Source: Alphaproteobacteria bacterium (lineage in GTDB: Bacteria > Pseudomonadota > Alphaproteobacteria > Micropepsales > Micropepsaceae). From it: a stretch of 8,553 nt of DNA. Positions 1 through 6,930 of the stretch are shown here, piece after piece. Position 1 is the first letter of the stretch, and each line of letters begins with the position of its first letter. Both the position numbers and the translations under genes were made by a program. Below the pieces are notes generated by a model. The model had not been told where the DNA came from. It saw only the letters and a program-made list of their open reading frames with translations, and searched no databases. Location: contig CANBZE010000057.1 in assembly GCA_947373775.1 (NCBI GenBank), positions 1-8,553 on the forward strand. The letters are read 5' to 3'.

Positions 1-73
1 TTTCCACCATCACATCGCGCCGCCCTGACCTGCCCGCCGCACTTCGTGCCGCCGGCCCCGGACGTGCGCGCCC

Positions 74-79
74 AGGAGA
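74..79 (+). promoter_or_regulatory. Ribosome binding site of rne
   Basis: AGGAGA lies five bases before the ATG at 85. It decides the rne start against an in-frame GTG at 46, which would add 13 residues that do not resemble an RNase E N-terminus. The 73 bases before it hold no recognisable promoter; they are the end of a leader or intergenic region that begins outside the window. Confidence 0.8.
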
Positions 80-84
80 CTTCC

Positions 85-2823
85 ATGACCAAGCGCATGA
101 TGATCGACGCCAACCACCCGGAAGAAACGCGGGTGGTCATTCTCGACGGTTCCAAGGTCGAGGAATTTGACTTCGAGGCCGCTTCCAAGCGGCCGCTCAA
201 GGGAAACATCTATCTTGCCAAGGTGACGCGCGTTGAGCCGTCGCTGCAGGCCGCCTTTGTCGAATATGGCGGCAACCGCCAGGGCTTCCTGGCCTTCGCG
301 GAAATCCATCCCGACTATTACCAGATCCCCGTCGCCGACCGGCAGGCCCTGATCGCCGAGCAGGAGGCCGAAGCCCGCCGCCGCTCCGAGGACGATATCG
401 AGAGTTTCGAGATCACCGGCTCCAGAAGCCAGGACGCCGAGGAAGAAGACGAAGCCGAGGACGAGGCCGACACCGGCGAGGAACACGCCGAAATGGCGCC
501 GCTGGTGCCGTTGGACACCGCCCCGGAGAGTGAAGAGGCCGAGGAGGCCTCCGACAGCGCCGAGGAAGACCACGAAGACGTGTTCGTCAATCATGGCGGC
601 GCGGTGGTCGAGCATGACCATGACGAGGAACCGGCCGAAACCAAGCCGGAAGCTGCCGAGCAGGCGCTGAGCGACTATCCCGACGAAAGCGAGATCGCCG
701 CCGCGGAAGCCGCGGAAGAAAATGAAGGCGAGATTCAGCCGATTTCCGGCCAAGATGGACAAGAGGGCGAGCATTTCGACGAAACCGCGGCGATCGCCGA
801 TGAAAGCAACGAAGGCGCCACCCTCGCCGAGAGCGGCGAGGACCAGTCTCCCGAAGCCCAGGCGCTTGCCGCCCAGAAGCCGACGCAGCGCTGGGTGCGC
901 AAGAAGCATTACAAGATTCAGGAAGTCATCAAGCGCCGCCAGATCATCCTGGTACAAGTCGTGAAGGAAGAACGCGGCAACAAGGGCGCCGCGCTGACCA
1001 CCTATCTTTCGCTGGCCGGCCGCTACTGCGTGCTGATGCCCAACACTCCGCGCGGTGGCGGCATTTCCCGCAAGATCACCAACGCCGCCGACCGCAAGCG
1101 CCTCAAGAGCGCCGCCCAGGGGCTGGAGCTGCCCGAGGGCATGGGCCTGATCATCCGCACCGCCGGCGAGAGCCGCAGCCGGATCGAAATCCGCCGCGAC
1201 TATGACTATCTGCTGCGCCTGTGGGACACGATCCGCGAAAAGACCCTGTCCTCCAACGCGCCGGCTTGCGTCTATGAGGAAGGCGACCTGATCAAGCGCG
1301 TCATCCGCGACCTCTACAACAAGGATGTGCAGGACGTGGTCGTGGAAGGCGAACAAGGCTTCCGCAACGCCAAGGACTTCATGCGCATGCTGATGCCCAC
1401 GCATGCCAAGTTCGTCCATCACTACAAGGACACGGTGCCGCTGTTCCAGCGCATGCACATCGAATCCCAGCTGGACTCGATGTTCTCGCCCACCGTCACC
1501 CTGAAGTCGGGCGGCTATATCGTCATCAACCAGACCGAGGCGCTGGTCTCGGTGGACGTGAACTCCGGCCGCGCCACCCGCGAACATTCCATCGAGGAAA
1601 CCGCGCGCAAGACCAACCTGGAAGCGGCGTCCGAAGTCGGCCGCCAGCTGCGCCTGCGGGACCTGGCGGGCCTGATCGTCATCGACTTCATCGACATGGA
1701 AGAAGGCCGCAACGACCGCGAAGTCGAGAAGCGGTTGCGCGATGCGGTGAAGAACGACCGCGCCCGGGTGCAGATCGGCAAGATATCGCAGTTCGGCCTT
1801 TTGGAAATGTCGCGCCAGCGCCTGCGCGCCGGTGTGCTTGCCGGATCGACCGTTCCCTGCCCCCATTGCGACGGCCAGGGTATCGTGCGCTCGGTGGAAT
1901 CCACCGCCCTGCGCGTGCTCCGCGGCATCGAGGAAGAAGCCGAGAAGAACCGCGCCGCCGCAGTCACGGTCAAGATCGCCAACGATGTGGCGATCTACAT
2001 CCTGAACCAGAAGCGCCATGAACTGTCGCGCATCGAGACCGAGCACGGCATGGACATCTCCTTTGTCCCGAAGGACGGCCTGTCGGCCGGTTCCTTCGAG
2101 CTGGAACGCACCAAGAGCCGCGATCCGGGCGAGCGTCCGCGCAATTCGGCGGTGAGCATCGAGGCGGGCTTCGTGCCCTCCACCGAGCCCGAGCCGGACT
2201 ATGTGGAAGAGGTCGACGAGGAAGAGGAATTGCCGGACACCGTGAGCGTCCGCGAAGACTCCGAGGAGGATGACGGCGAGGAACGCCCCGCCGCTTCGGG
2301 TGAGCGCGGCGAACGGGGTGGTGGTGATCGGGGCGACCGCGATGGTGGCCGCAAGCGCCGCCGCCGCGGCGGCCGTGGCCGCAACCGCGACCGCGATGGC
2401 AGCCAACGTCCCATCGGCGCCGATACCGGCAGCGCACCGCCGGCACCCGAAGGCCAAGTCTTGGCGTCCGTGGACGCCGCTGCTTCAGCAGATGACAGCG
2501 AGTTCGAACCGGCCCAGCCCGGCGCACCGCTGGACGAGAATGGCCAACCGCGCCGCAAGCGCCGCCGCCGCCGTGGCCGCCGTGGCGGCCGCGACCGCGC
2601 CGATCGTCCCCAGGGCGAAAATGGCACCCAGGCCGCCGAGCCGGTGGACCGTTTCGGCGCCGTTCCGGACGAGATCGACACCACGCCCACCGATGCGCGG
2701 CATGCACCGGGTGCGCCCTCCACGCCCGTCTGGTCGCTGAAGGATGACATTCCCGACACCACGCCGACCGATGACAAGCCGTCGAAAAAGGGTTGGTGGC
2801 AGAAGGCTTTCGGCGGCGAGTAA
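85..2823 (+). CDS. rne: Ribonuclease E (RNase E/G family endoribonuclease)
   Basis: A 912-residue endoribonuclease that cleaves single-stranded AU-rich RNA, starting mRNA decay and processing rRNA and tRNA precursors; in this class it usually scaffolds a degradosome. The N-terminus (MTKRMMIDA) and first S1 half (about 36-90) are typical. A highly acidic, low-complexity insertion (about 93-265) follows, then the second S1 half (about 274-315, including KEERGNKGAALTT). The DNase I-like catalytic region carries the metal-binding aspartates D491 (VSVDVNSG) and D534 (VIDFIDM), spaced 43 residues apart as D303 and D346 are in E. coli. The Zn-link is C592-P-H-C595. From about 690 the protein is probably disordered, with acidic stretches and two Arg-rich RNA-binding patches starting near 756 and 823. 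It ends with G903-W904-W905, the PNPase-docking motif described for Caulobacter RNase E. The start is set by AGGAGA at 74-79. Its length rules out the shorter RNase G. Confidence 0.97.
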   Translation: MTKRMMIDANHPEETRVVILDGSKVEEFDFEAASKRPLKGNIYLAKVTRVEPSLQAAFVEYGGNRQGFLAFAEIHPDYYQIPVADRQALIAEQEAEARRRSEDDIESFEITGSRSQDAEEEDEAEDEADTGEEHAEMAPLVPLDTAPESEEAEEASDSAEEDHEDVFVNHGGAVVEHDHDEEPAETKPEAAEQALSDYPDESEIAAAEAAEENEGEIQPISGQDGQEGEHFDETAAIADESNEGATLAESGEDQSPEAQALAAQKPTQRWVRKKHYKIQEVIKRRQIILVQVVKEERGNKGAALTTYLSLAGRYCVLMPNTPRGGGISRKITNAADRKRLKSAAQGLELPEGMGLIIRTAGESRSRIEIRRDYDYLLRLWDTIREKTLSSNAPACVYEEGDLIKRVIRDLYNKDVQDVVVEGEQGFRNAKDFMRMLMPTHAKFVHHYKDTVPLFQRMHIESQLDSMFSPTVTLKSGGYIVINQTEALVSVDVNSGRATREHSIEETARKTNLEAASEVGRQLRLRDLAGLIVIDFIDMEEGRNDREVEKRLRDAVKNDRARVQIGKISQFGLLEMSRQRLRAGVLAGSTVPCPHCDGQGIVRSVESTALRVLRGIEEEAEKNRAAAVTVKIANDVAIYILNQKRHELSRIETEHGMDISFVPKDGLSAGSFELERTKSRDPGERPRNSAVSIEAGFVPSTEPEPDYVEEVDEEEELPDTVSVREDSEEDDGEERPAASGERGERGGGDRGDRDGGRKRRRRGGRGRNRDRDGSQRPIGADTGSAPPAPEGQVLASVDAAASADDSEFEPAQPGAPLDENGQPRRKRRRRRGRRGGRDRADRPQGENGTQAAEPVDRFGAVPDEIDTTPTDARHAPGAPSTPVWSLKDDIPDTTPTDDKPSKKGWWQKAFGGE
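2677..2772 (+). repeat. Short direct repeat encoding DTTPTD in the RNase E tail
   Basis: Two 18-base copies (2677-2694 and 2755-2772) differ at one base and both encode DTTPTD, at residues 865-870 and 891-896 of RNase E. They lie in the disordered tail just before the Gly-Trp-Trp end. The repeat could be a duplicated short linear motif or a by-product of low-complexity drift; the sequence alone does not decide. Confidence 0.7.
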
Positions 2824-2844
2824 CCCGCAGAAATTTTGAATAAG

Positions 2845-2874
2845 AAAAAGGCCGCGATGTTCGCGGCCTTTTTT
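2845..2874. terminator. Bidirectional intrinsic terminator between rne and the convergent GFA gene
   Basis: A perfect 13-bp stem (AAAAAGGCCGCGA pairing with TCGCGGCCTTTTT) closes a three-base TGT loop. A run of six T follows on the plus strand. The five A at the left foot give a T-tract on the minus strand, so the element can stop both the rne transcript, whose stop codon is about 20 bases upstream, and the minus-strand GFA transcript. The GFA stop codon (2873-2875) sits in the right foot of the stem and its T-tract. Confidence 0.93.
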
Positions 2875-3274
2875 ATTGCTTATCAGCCTTCGGCAGCGGC
2901 AGCACGTCCCTCGACCAGGGCAGTGCGGACTCGCACCAGATTTCACGCTGGGGCGGCAGCGCCGCACGCTCCGCCATCACGCCGATGCGCAGATTGTAGG
3001 TCTTGGCGCCCTCCGCGTCGGCAGAATAGAAGGGCGAGCCACAATCCCCGCAAAAAGCCTGGATGCGGCGATTGCCGCTTTCGGCGGTTTTCACATAGGT
3101 CCTGGGCGCCCCCTTCAGCAGGCGGAAATCTTCCACCCGCGCCGGGACCGAAGCGCGGAACGCCGCGCCCGAAAGCGTCTGGCAGTCGATGCAATGGCAG
3201 ATCACCGCACGCGCGGGATCGACTTCGGCCTCATAGGCAATGGCGCCACAGTGACAGGCGCCATGCACGATCAT
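2873..3274 (-). CDS. GFA/CENP-V domain zinc protein (glutathione-dependent formaldehyde-activating enzyme-like)
   Basis: A 133-residue cytoplasmic protein covering one whole GFA domain. The family's zinc-binding cysteines are all visible: C7-H-C9 near the N-terminus (GACHCGAI), C26-H-C28-x-x-C31 (ICHCIDCQ), and C75-x-x-C78 (FCGDCGSP). The founding member, Paracoccus Gfa, was reported to speed the condensation of formaldehyde with glutathione, but most short members have no proven activity, so only the fold and zinc binding are well supported. The ATG overlaps the stop of the upstream GGT-like gene as ATGA (3271-3274). No clear ribosome binding site precedes it, so translation probably depends on ribosomes finishing the upstream gene. 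The 3' end lies in the terminator shared with rne. Confidence 0.9.
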   Translation of the reverse strand: MIVHGACHCGAIAYEAEVDPARAVICHCIDCQTLSGAAFRASVPARVEDFRLLKGAPRTYVKTAESGNRRIQAFCGDCGSPFYSADAEGAKTYNLRIGVMAERAALPPQREIWCESALPWSRDVLPLPKADKQ

Positions 3275-4653
3275 TGGGTGGCTGCCACTTCGGCCGCCGC
3301 GGCCGCGCCATGTGCGCCCGGGTCGCTGAGCGCCACGCAGGACGTCTCGTCACAGGAAATCATGTTCACGGTGTCATAGGGCGCCGTGCCGGTGCCGCGC
3401 AGGTCGCCGCGCTTGCCCAGGGTGCGCCCGCCCGCGCCCGACAGCAGCGCACCGATCGCCGCCGCCGTGCCGGCAGGGCCGCCTGCGCCCGCGCCGGCCA
3501 TCACCACCTGCCCGCCCGACGCGGCGATCACCGGCGTCAGGAAGGCCGATGCCAGGCCGGCCTGGGTGGAAGGTGTCAGGCCCAGCACCACGCCGGTGCC
3601 CGTCGCCGTGCGGGCCGAACCGAACGGCCCGTTCATGGTGACGGCGCAGGACGCGGCGCCGCCATTGATGTCCACCGCGGCAAAGCCGGTGGAACCCATG
3701 TCATGCGGCAGGGCGCTGACCCCGAACGCCGCCAGGGTCTGGGTCACCGCCGCTTGCGGATTGCGCGTGCGCGAAAGATTGTCCGTCATCGAAGCTGAGA
3801 AGGCGCCCGCGCCGGTGCGTGTGCCGGGCATATAAGCGATGATCCCGCCCATGGGCCGCTGGCGCGCCGGGCCTTGCTGCGCGGTGGTGACGGCCAGTTC
3901 GGCTTGGCTGATGCCGCCGCCCTGCGCCGTGGAATAGGCCACGATGCGCGCCGCCACATCGCCCTTGTAGAAACCGTCGGAGCCGCCCTGGCGGATCGCA
4001 CCCAGGGTCACGCCCAGCGGGATATTCTTGGTCTCGGTGCCCGCGGCGCGCACCGCGCCGGTCTCGTCCAGGAATTCCGCCGACAATGCCGCATCCAGCC
4101 GCACAACGCTCTGCGCCGCGGCCAGCCGCACCGCCAGCGCCTGAGACACCGGAAAGCCGGTGGCGGCATAGGCCTCCCCTGGTCCCACCACCCGCTGCCA
4201 CGGCAATGCGCCATACAGGCGGTGCATCTCGGCAAAGCCTTTCACCGCGCCGGGCAAGGCGTAGGCGCCCGCGCCGCGGGGCGCCTTGGTAAGGAAATCG
4301 AATTCGGTGACCTGGCCGGATGCGTCGCGCACCAGGCAGATGCCGCCGCCGCCAAGTCCCGCCGCCACCGGATAGGTCGCAGCCATGGTGAAGAACATGG
4401 TGGTCACCGCATCCACCGCGCTGCCGCCCGATGTCAGCGCGCCGGCGCCGGTGCGCGCCGCCAGGGGTTCATCCGCCACCGCGACGCCGCCGCGCTGGGC
4501 CAGGCTGACTTCGCTGGCGGTATAGGTCTGGGGCGCGTCTTCGCCCAAGCCCAAGGCCGAAGCGGTATGGTCGCCGAGGGATTCGAAGGTCTGGCAGCCG
4601 CCCAGCATCAGGGCAGGCATGACAGCGAGGGCGAGAAACCGTTTGGACAGCAT
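3271..4653 (-). CDS. Gamma-glutamyltransferase-like lipoprotein, divergent active site
   Basis: A 460-residue lipoprotein related to gamma-glutamyltransferase (GGT), an Ntn-hydrolase that acts on glutathione outside the cytoplasm. A signal peptide (1-19) with lipobox L17-G-G-C20 predicts lipidation; Gln at +2 suggests the outer membrane. GGT hallmarks are GGSAVDAV (76-83), GLGGGG (99-104), LPWQRVV (150-156), GFPVS (166-170), GFYKGDVA (227-234) and FGS (344-346). It is about 120 residues shorter than E. coli GGT. By my manual alignment, the substrate-binding Arg of the FREMAP motif is Leu121 (FDFLTKAP), the nucleophile Thr of TTHYSVVD is Ser321 (STGFAAVD), and the NNxMDDF motif is missing. It may therefore be a diverged hydrolase or a non-catalytic relative. 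The ATG at 4653 was chosen because it gives a full signal peptide; AAGGA at 4667-4671 is rather far upstream. It is the first gene of a two-gene unit with the GFA gene. Confidence 0.85.
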   Translation of the reverse strand: MLSKRFLALAVMPALMLGGCQTFESLGDHTASALGLGEDAPQTYTASEVSLAQRGGVAVADEPLAARTGAGALTSGGSAVDAVTTMFFTMAATYPVAAGLGGGGICLVRDASGQVTEFDFLTKAPRGAGAYALPGAVKGFAEMHRLYGALPWQRVVGPGEAYAATGFPVSQALAVRLAAAQSVVRLDAALSAEFLDETGAVRAAGTETKNIPLGVTLGAIRQGGSDGFYKGDVAARIVAYSTAQGGGISQAELAVTTAQQGPARQRPMGGIIAYMPGTRTGAGAFSASMTDNLSRTRNPQAAVTQTLAAFGVSALPHDMGSTGFAAVDINGGAASCAVTMNGPFGSARTATGTGVVLGLTPSTQAGLASAFLTPVIAASGGQVVMAGAGAGGPAGTAAAIGALLSGAGGRTLGKRGDLRGTGTAPYDTVNMISCDETSCVALSDPGAHGAAAAAEVAATQ

Positions 4654-4724
4654 GAAAGGGGCGTAATCCTTGGAGGGGCCTTGAGAAACCTCTTATGCCC
4701 CAGCCCGCGCCGGACCGCCACCGT

Positions 4725-4753
4725 TTGACCTACAAGGGCCCTCCCCCTAGGTT
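4725..4753 (+). promoter_or_regulatory. Candidate promoter for the M48 protease / thiol oxidoreductase unit
   Basis: TTGACC (4725-4730) and TAGGTT (4748-4753) are separated by 17 bases, giving a good -35 box and a weak -10 box for a housekeeping sigma factor. They lie in the 136-base gap (4654-4789) between divergent genes, about 40 bases before the TTG start at 4790. I saw no equally good promoter on the minus strand for the GGT-like gene. Confidence 0.4.
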
Positions 4754-4777
4754 CTGGCGGGGTTTGGGCGGGGCATC

Positions 4778-4782
4778 AGGAG
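4778..4782 (+). promoter_or_regulatory. Ribosome binding site supporting a TTG start for the M48 protease
   Basis: AGGAG lies seven bases before TTG at 4790. No ATG or GTG in this frame precedes the signal-peptide hydrophobic core, so this site is the main reason to accept the TTG start. Confidence 0.75.
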
Positions 4783-4789
4783 TACAGGC

Positions 4790-6181
4790 TTGTCGCTGAA
4801 ATCGCCCAATTCCGCCTCCAATTCTGTATGGCGCAAACTCACTTTCGCCGCCGGTTTCACCGCCGCCCTGCTGGCCTATGGCTTGCCGGCGCAGGCGCAG
4901 GGAATCAGCCTGCTGCGCGACACCGAGACCGAGGAAGCGCTGCGCAGCTATGAGGCGCCGCTGGCGCGCGCCGCCGGCCTTGATCCCATTCCCAAGGTCT
5001 GGCTGGTCAACATGAACGAGATCAACGCCTTCGCCTCCTATGGCGATGGCGGCGAGAATATCTTCATCTTTTCCGGCATCCTGCTCTGGCTGAAACGGCC
5101 CAACGAGCTGATCGGCGTGATGGCGCATGAGACCGGCCATATTTCGGCAGGCCATCTGTCGCGCGGCTCCTATGGCATGAAGAAGGCCATGATCCCCATG
5201 CTGCTCTCGATGGTGGTGGGTCTGGGCGCGATGATCGCGGGCGCGGGCGAAGTGGGCATGGCGATCATGGGCATCGGCCAGTCCTATGCCATGGCGCAGA
5301 TGGCCGCCTTCACCCGGGTGCAGGAATCCACCGCCGACCAGATCGCCGCCAAGCTGCTGCTGGCCACGCACCAGTCGCCGATGGGCATGTACCAGACCTT
5401 CCAGCGCTTCGCGAATGAAGAGGCGATGAGCGCCTACAAGCTGGACAAGTTCGCCGTCGATCATCCCGCCGGCCAGGACCGCGTCTTCGACCTGAACGAC
5501 ATGGTGGAAGCCTCCCCCTATCGCGAAGTGCAGGATTCCCCGGAAGTGATGCACACCTGGCAGATGATGGTGGCCAAGCTGGCGGGTTATGTGCTGCCGG
5601 TGAAGGATGCGCTGATCCGCTATCCCGAAAGCGACCAGAGCGAACCGGCGCGTTACGCCCACACCATGCTCTATATGCGCCAGCCCAATTTCACCAAGGC
5701 GATGGCGGCCGCCAACAGCCTGATCGCCGAAGAACCGAACAATCCCTATTTCTACGAAGTGCGCGGCCAGCTCTATATGAGCCTCGCCAAGCCGGCGCTG
5801 GCGATTGCCGATTACCAGAAGTCGGTGAACCTGCGTCCCCGCGCGCCGCAGCTTCGCTTGGCGCTGGCCACTGCACAGCTCGCCACCCAAGACGTTTCGC
5901 AAGCCGCCCCAGCGCTCCAGAACCTCAAGGCTGCTAGCCTGGTGGAAGATGACGATGCCTGGACCTGGTACCAGACGGCCCAGGCCTACAGCATGCTGAA
6001 CAACGAGCCGATGGCGAATCTCTCCACCGCCGAGCTGTGGTACAATGTTGGCGACATGCGCAAGGCGATGGTGTTTGCCACCCGCGCCCGGGGCAAGCTG
6101 CCCCAGGGCACCTCGGACTGGCAGCGCGCCAACGATATTCTGGGCGCCGCCGCTCCCCTGGCGGCGCAGCAACGGGGCTGA
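4790..6181 (+). CDS. Exported M48 family zinc metalloprotease with TPR-like C-terminus (BepA-like)
   Basis: A 463-residue protease. The N-terminus has a basic patch (R15-K16), a hydrophobic core (17-33) and an A34-Q-A36 signal-peptidase site, so the protein is exported to the periplasm. The zinc site is H113-E-T-G-H117 (VMAHETGHISAGHL), with third ligand E179 in ESTAD. D224-H-P226 matches the conserved His-Pro loop of M48 enzymes; in E. coli BepA a histidine in this area acts as a switch on the zinc. A hydrophobic stretch (about 131-170) lies between the zinc motifs. From about 285 the protein is helical with TPR-like repeats, the clearest at 318-351 (NPYFYEVRGQLY onwards). E. coli BepA, of similar design, degrades or helps assemble outer-membrane proteins such as LptD; that role is inferred here. 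The TTG start follows AGGAG. Its stop overlaps the next ATG as TGATG. Confidence 0.92.
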   Translation: MSLKSPNSASNSVWRKLTFAAGFTAALLAYGLPAQAQGISLLRDTETEEALRSYEAPLARAAGLDPIPKVWLVNMNEINAFASYGDGGENIFIFSGILLWLKRPNELIGVMAHETGHISAGHLSRGSYGMKKAMIPMLLSMVVGLGAMIAGAGEVGMAIMGIGQSYAMAQMAAFTRVQESTADQIAAKLLLATHQSPMGMYQTFQRFANEEAMSAYKLDKFAVDHPAGQDRVFDLNDMVEASPYREVQDSPEVMHTWQMMVAKLAGYVLPVKDALIRYPESDQSEPARYAHTMLYMRQPNFTKAMAAANSLIAEEPNNPYFYEVRGQLYMSLAKPALAIADYQKSVNLRPRAPQLRLALATAQLATQDVSQAAPALQNLKAASLVEDDDAWTWYQTAQAYSMLNNEPMANLSTAELWYNVGDMRKAMVFATRARGKLPQGTSDWQRANDILGAAAPLAAQQRG

Positions 6182-6930
6182 TGAACATGCGTGTTTTCGT
6201 GATTACCCTGGCAGGCGCCATCGGCGGCGCGGCGCTGGCCGTCGCCATCATCCTGACCCTGGCGCAGAACGGCATGATGCCGATCAATGACCGGCAGATG
6301 CAGACCTATCTGATGACGCATCCCGAGCTGGCGCCGGCCATGATGGGCCAGGCCCAGATTATGGACGACAAGAAGCAGAAGATGGCGCAGGACGAAGCCA
6401 TCAGGAAGATCGGGCACGCCGCCTTCTTCGATCCGGCCATCGCCTTTGTCACTGGCCCCGTCGACGCCAAGGCGACGATGGTGGAGTTTTACGATTACGA
6501 CTGCCCCTACTGCCGCGCCTCGCTGCCGGCGGTGAAGAAGTATTATGAGGCGCACAAGAACGACACGCGCTTCTCCTTCATCGAATTCCCCATCAAGCAG
6601 CTGCATGGTGAAAGCGCCATGTTGGCGGCGCGCGCCTCACTGGCGGCAAGGCGCCAGCCCGCCCATTACATGGATTTCCACTTCGCATTGCTGGCTCAGG
6701 AAGACGCCATCACAGAGCCGGTGATTTTTGTGGAGGCGCAGAAGGCCGGCATGGACCTGGGCAAGCTCAAGACCGACATGGCCGATCCGGCCATCGAGAA
6801 ATCACTGCAGTCATCCATCGCCCTGGCGCACAAGGTCGGCGTGGACGGCACGCCCACCTTTGTCCTGAACGGGAAATTCCATCCCGGCGCGCTGGACGAA
6901 GAAACGCTGGCCAGCGAGATGAAGAGCTAG
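6181..6930 (+). CDS. Membrane-anchored DsbA/ScsC-like thiol:disulfide oxidoreductase
   Basis: A 249-residue protein of the DsbA thioredoxin-like family, which makes or rearranges disulfides in exported proteins. An N-terminal hydrophobic segment (about 4-28) has no clear cleavage site and probably anchors it to the inner membrane with the domain in the periplasm. A helical stretch (about 36-80, including THPEL) resembles the N-terminal oligomerisation region of ScsC-type proteins, some of which trimerise and act as isomerases. The active site is C108-P-Y-C111 (YDYDCPYCRASLP), and the cis-proline loop is GTP225TF. The ATG at 6181 overlaps the protease stop by one base (TGATG); a second ATG lies two codons later, and no strong ribosome binding site is seen, so translation is probably coupled. 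Joint production with a periplasmic protease suggests envelope protein quality control. Its TAG stop overlaps that of the convergent downstream gene. Confidence 0.92.
   Translation: MNMRVFVITLAGAIGGAALAVAIILTLAQNGMMPINDRQMQTYLMTHPELAPAMMGQAQIMDDKKQKMAQDEAIRKIGHAAFFDPAIAFVTGPVDAKATMVEFYDYDCPYCRASLPAVKKYYEAHKNDTRFSFIEFPIKQLHGESAMLAARASLAARRQPAHYMDFHFALLAQEDAITEPVIFVEAQKAGMDLGKLKTDMADPAIEKSLQSSIALAHKVGVDGTPTFVLNGKFHPGALDEETLASEMKS

Noticed and set aside
46..84. GTG at 46 as the rne start
   Set aside because: The 13 extra residues are Pro-rich and unlike RNase E, whereas ATG at 85 has AGGAGA at the right distance and gives the standard family N-terminus.
10..2457. An 815-codon open frame on the minus strand covering most of rne
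   Set aside because: It is the mirror of a GC-rich gene: its sequence is Gly/Ala/Leu/His/Arg-rich low complexity with no family signature, while the plus strand encodes a clear RNase E with catalytic residues in place.
2836..3798. A 320-codon plus-strand frame starting inside the rne terminator
   Set aside because: Arg/Ala/His-rich translation with no domain. It begins within the terminator hairpin region and lies opposite the GFA and GGT-like genes.
4654..4724. A minus-strand promoter for the GGT-like gene
   Set aside because: A CATAAG-like box is present near 4694-4699 on the minus strand, but no -35 box stands at a suitable distance, so I could not support a specific site.
3874..4728. 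A 284-codon plus-strand frame opposite the GGT-like gene
   Set aside because: No signal peptide, motif or ribosome binding site. The minus strand has a lipobox and GGT motifs in the same region.
4730..6172. A 480-codon open frame on the minus strand opposite the M48 protease
   Set aside because: It has no recognisable domain and a His/Gly/Arg-rich composition typical of antisense to GC-rich genes. The plus strand carries HExxH, a signal peptide and a ribosome binding site.
6037..6180. Extending the oxidoreductase upstream to an in-frame ATG at 6037
   Set aside because: The extension lies wholly within the protease coding region and would put a charged stretch before the membrane anchor. The ATG at 6181 gives a normal N-terminus and a TGATG overlap.
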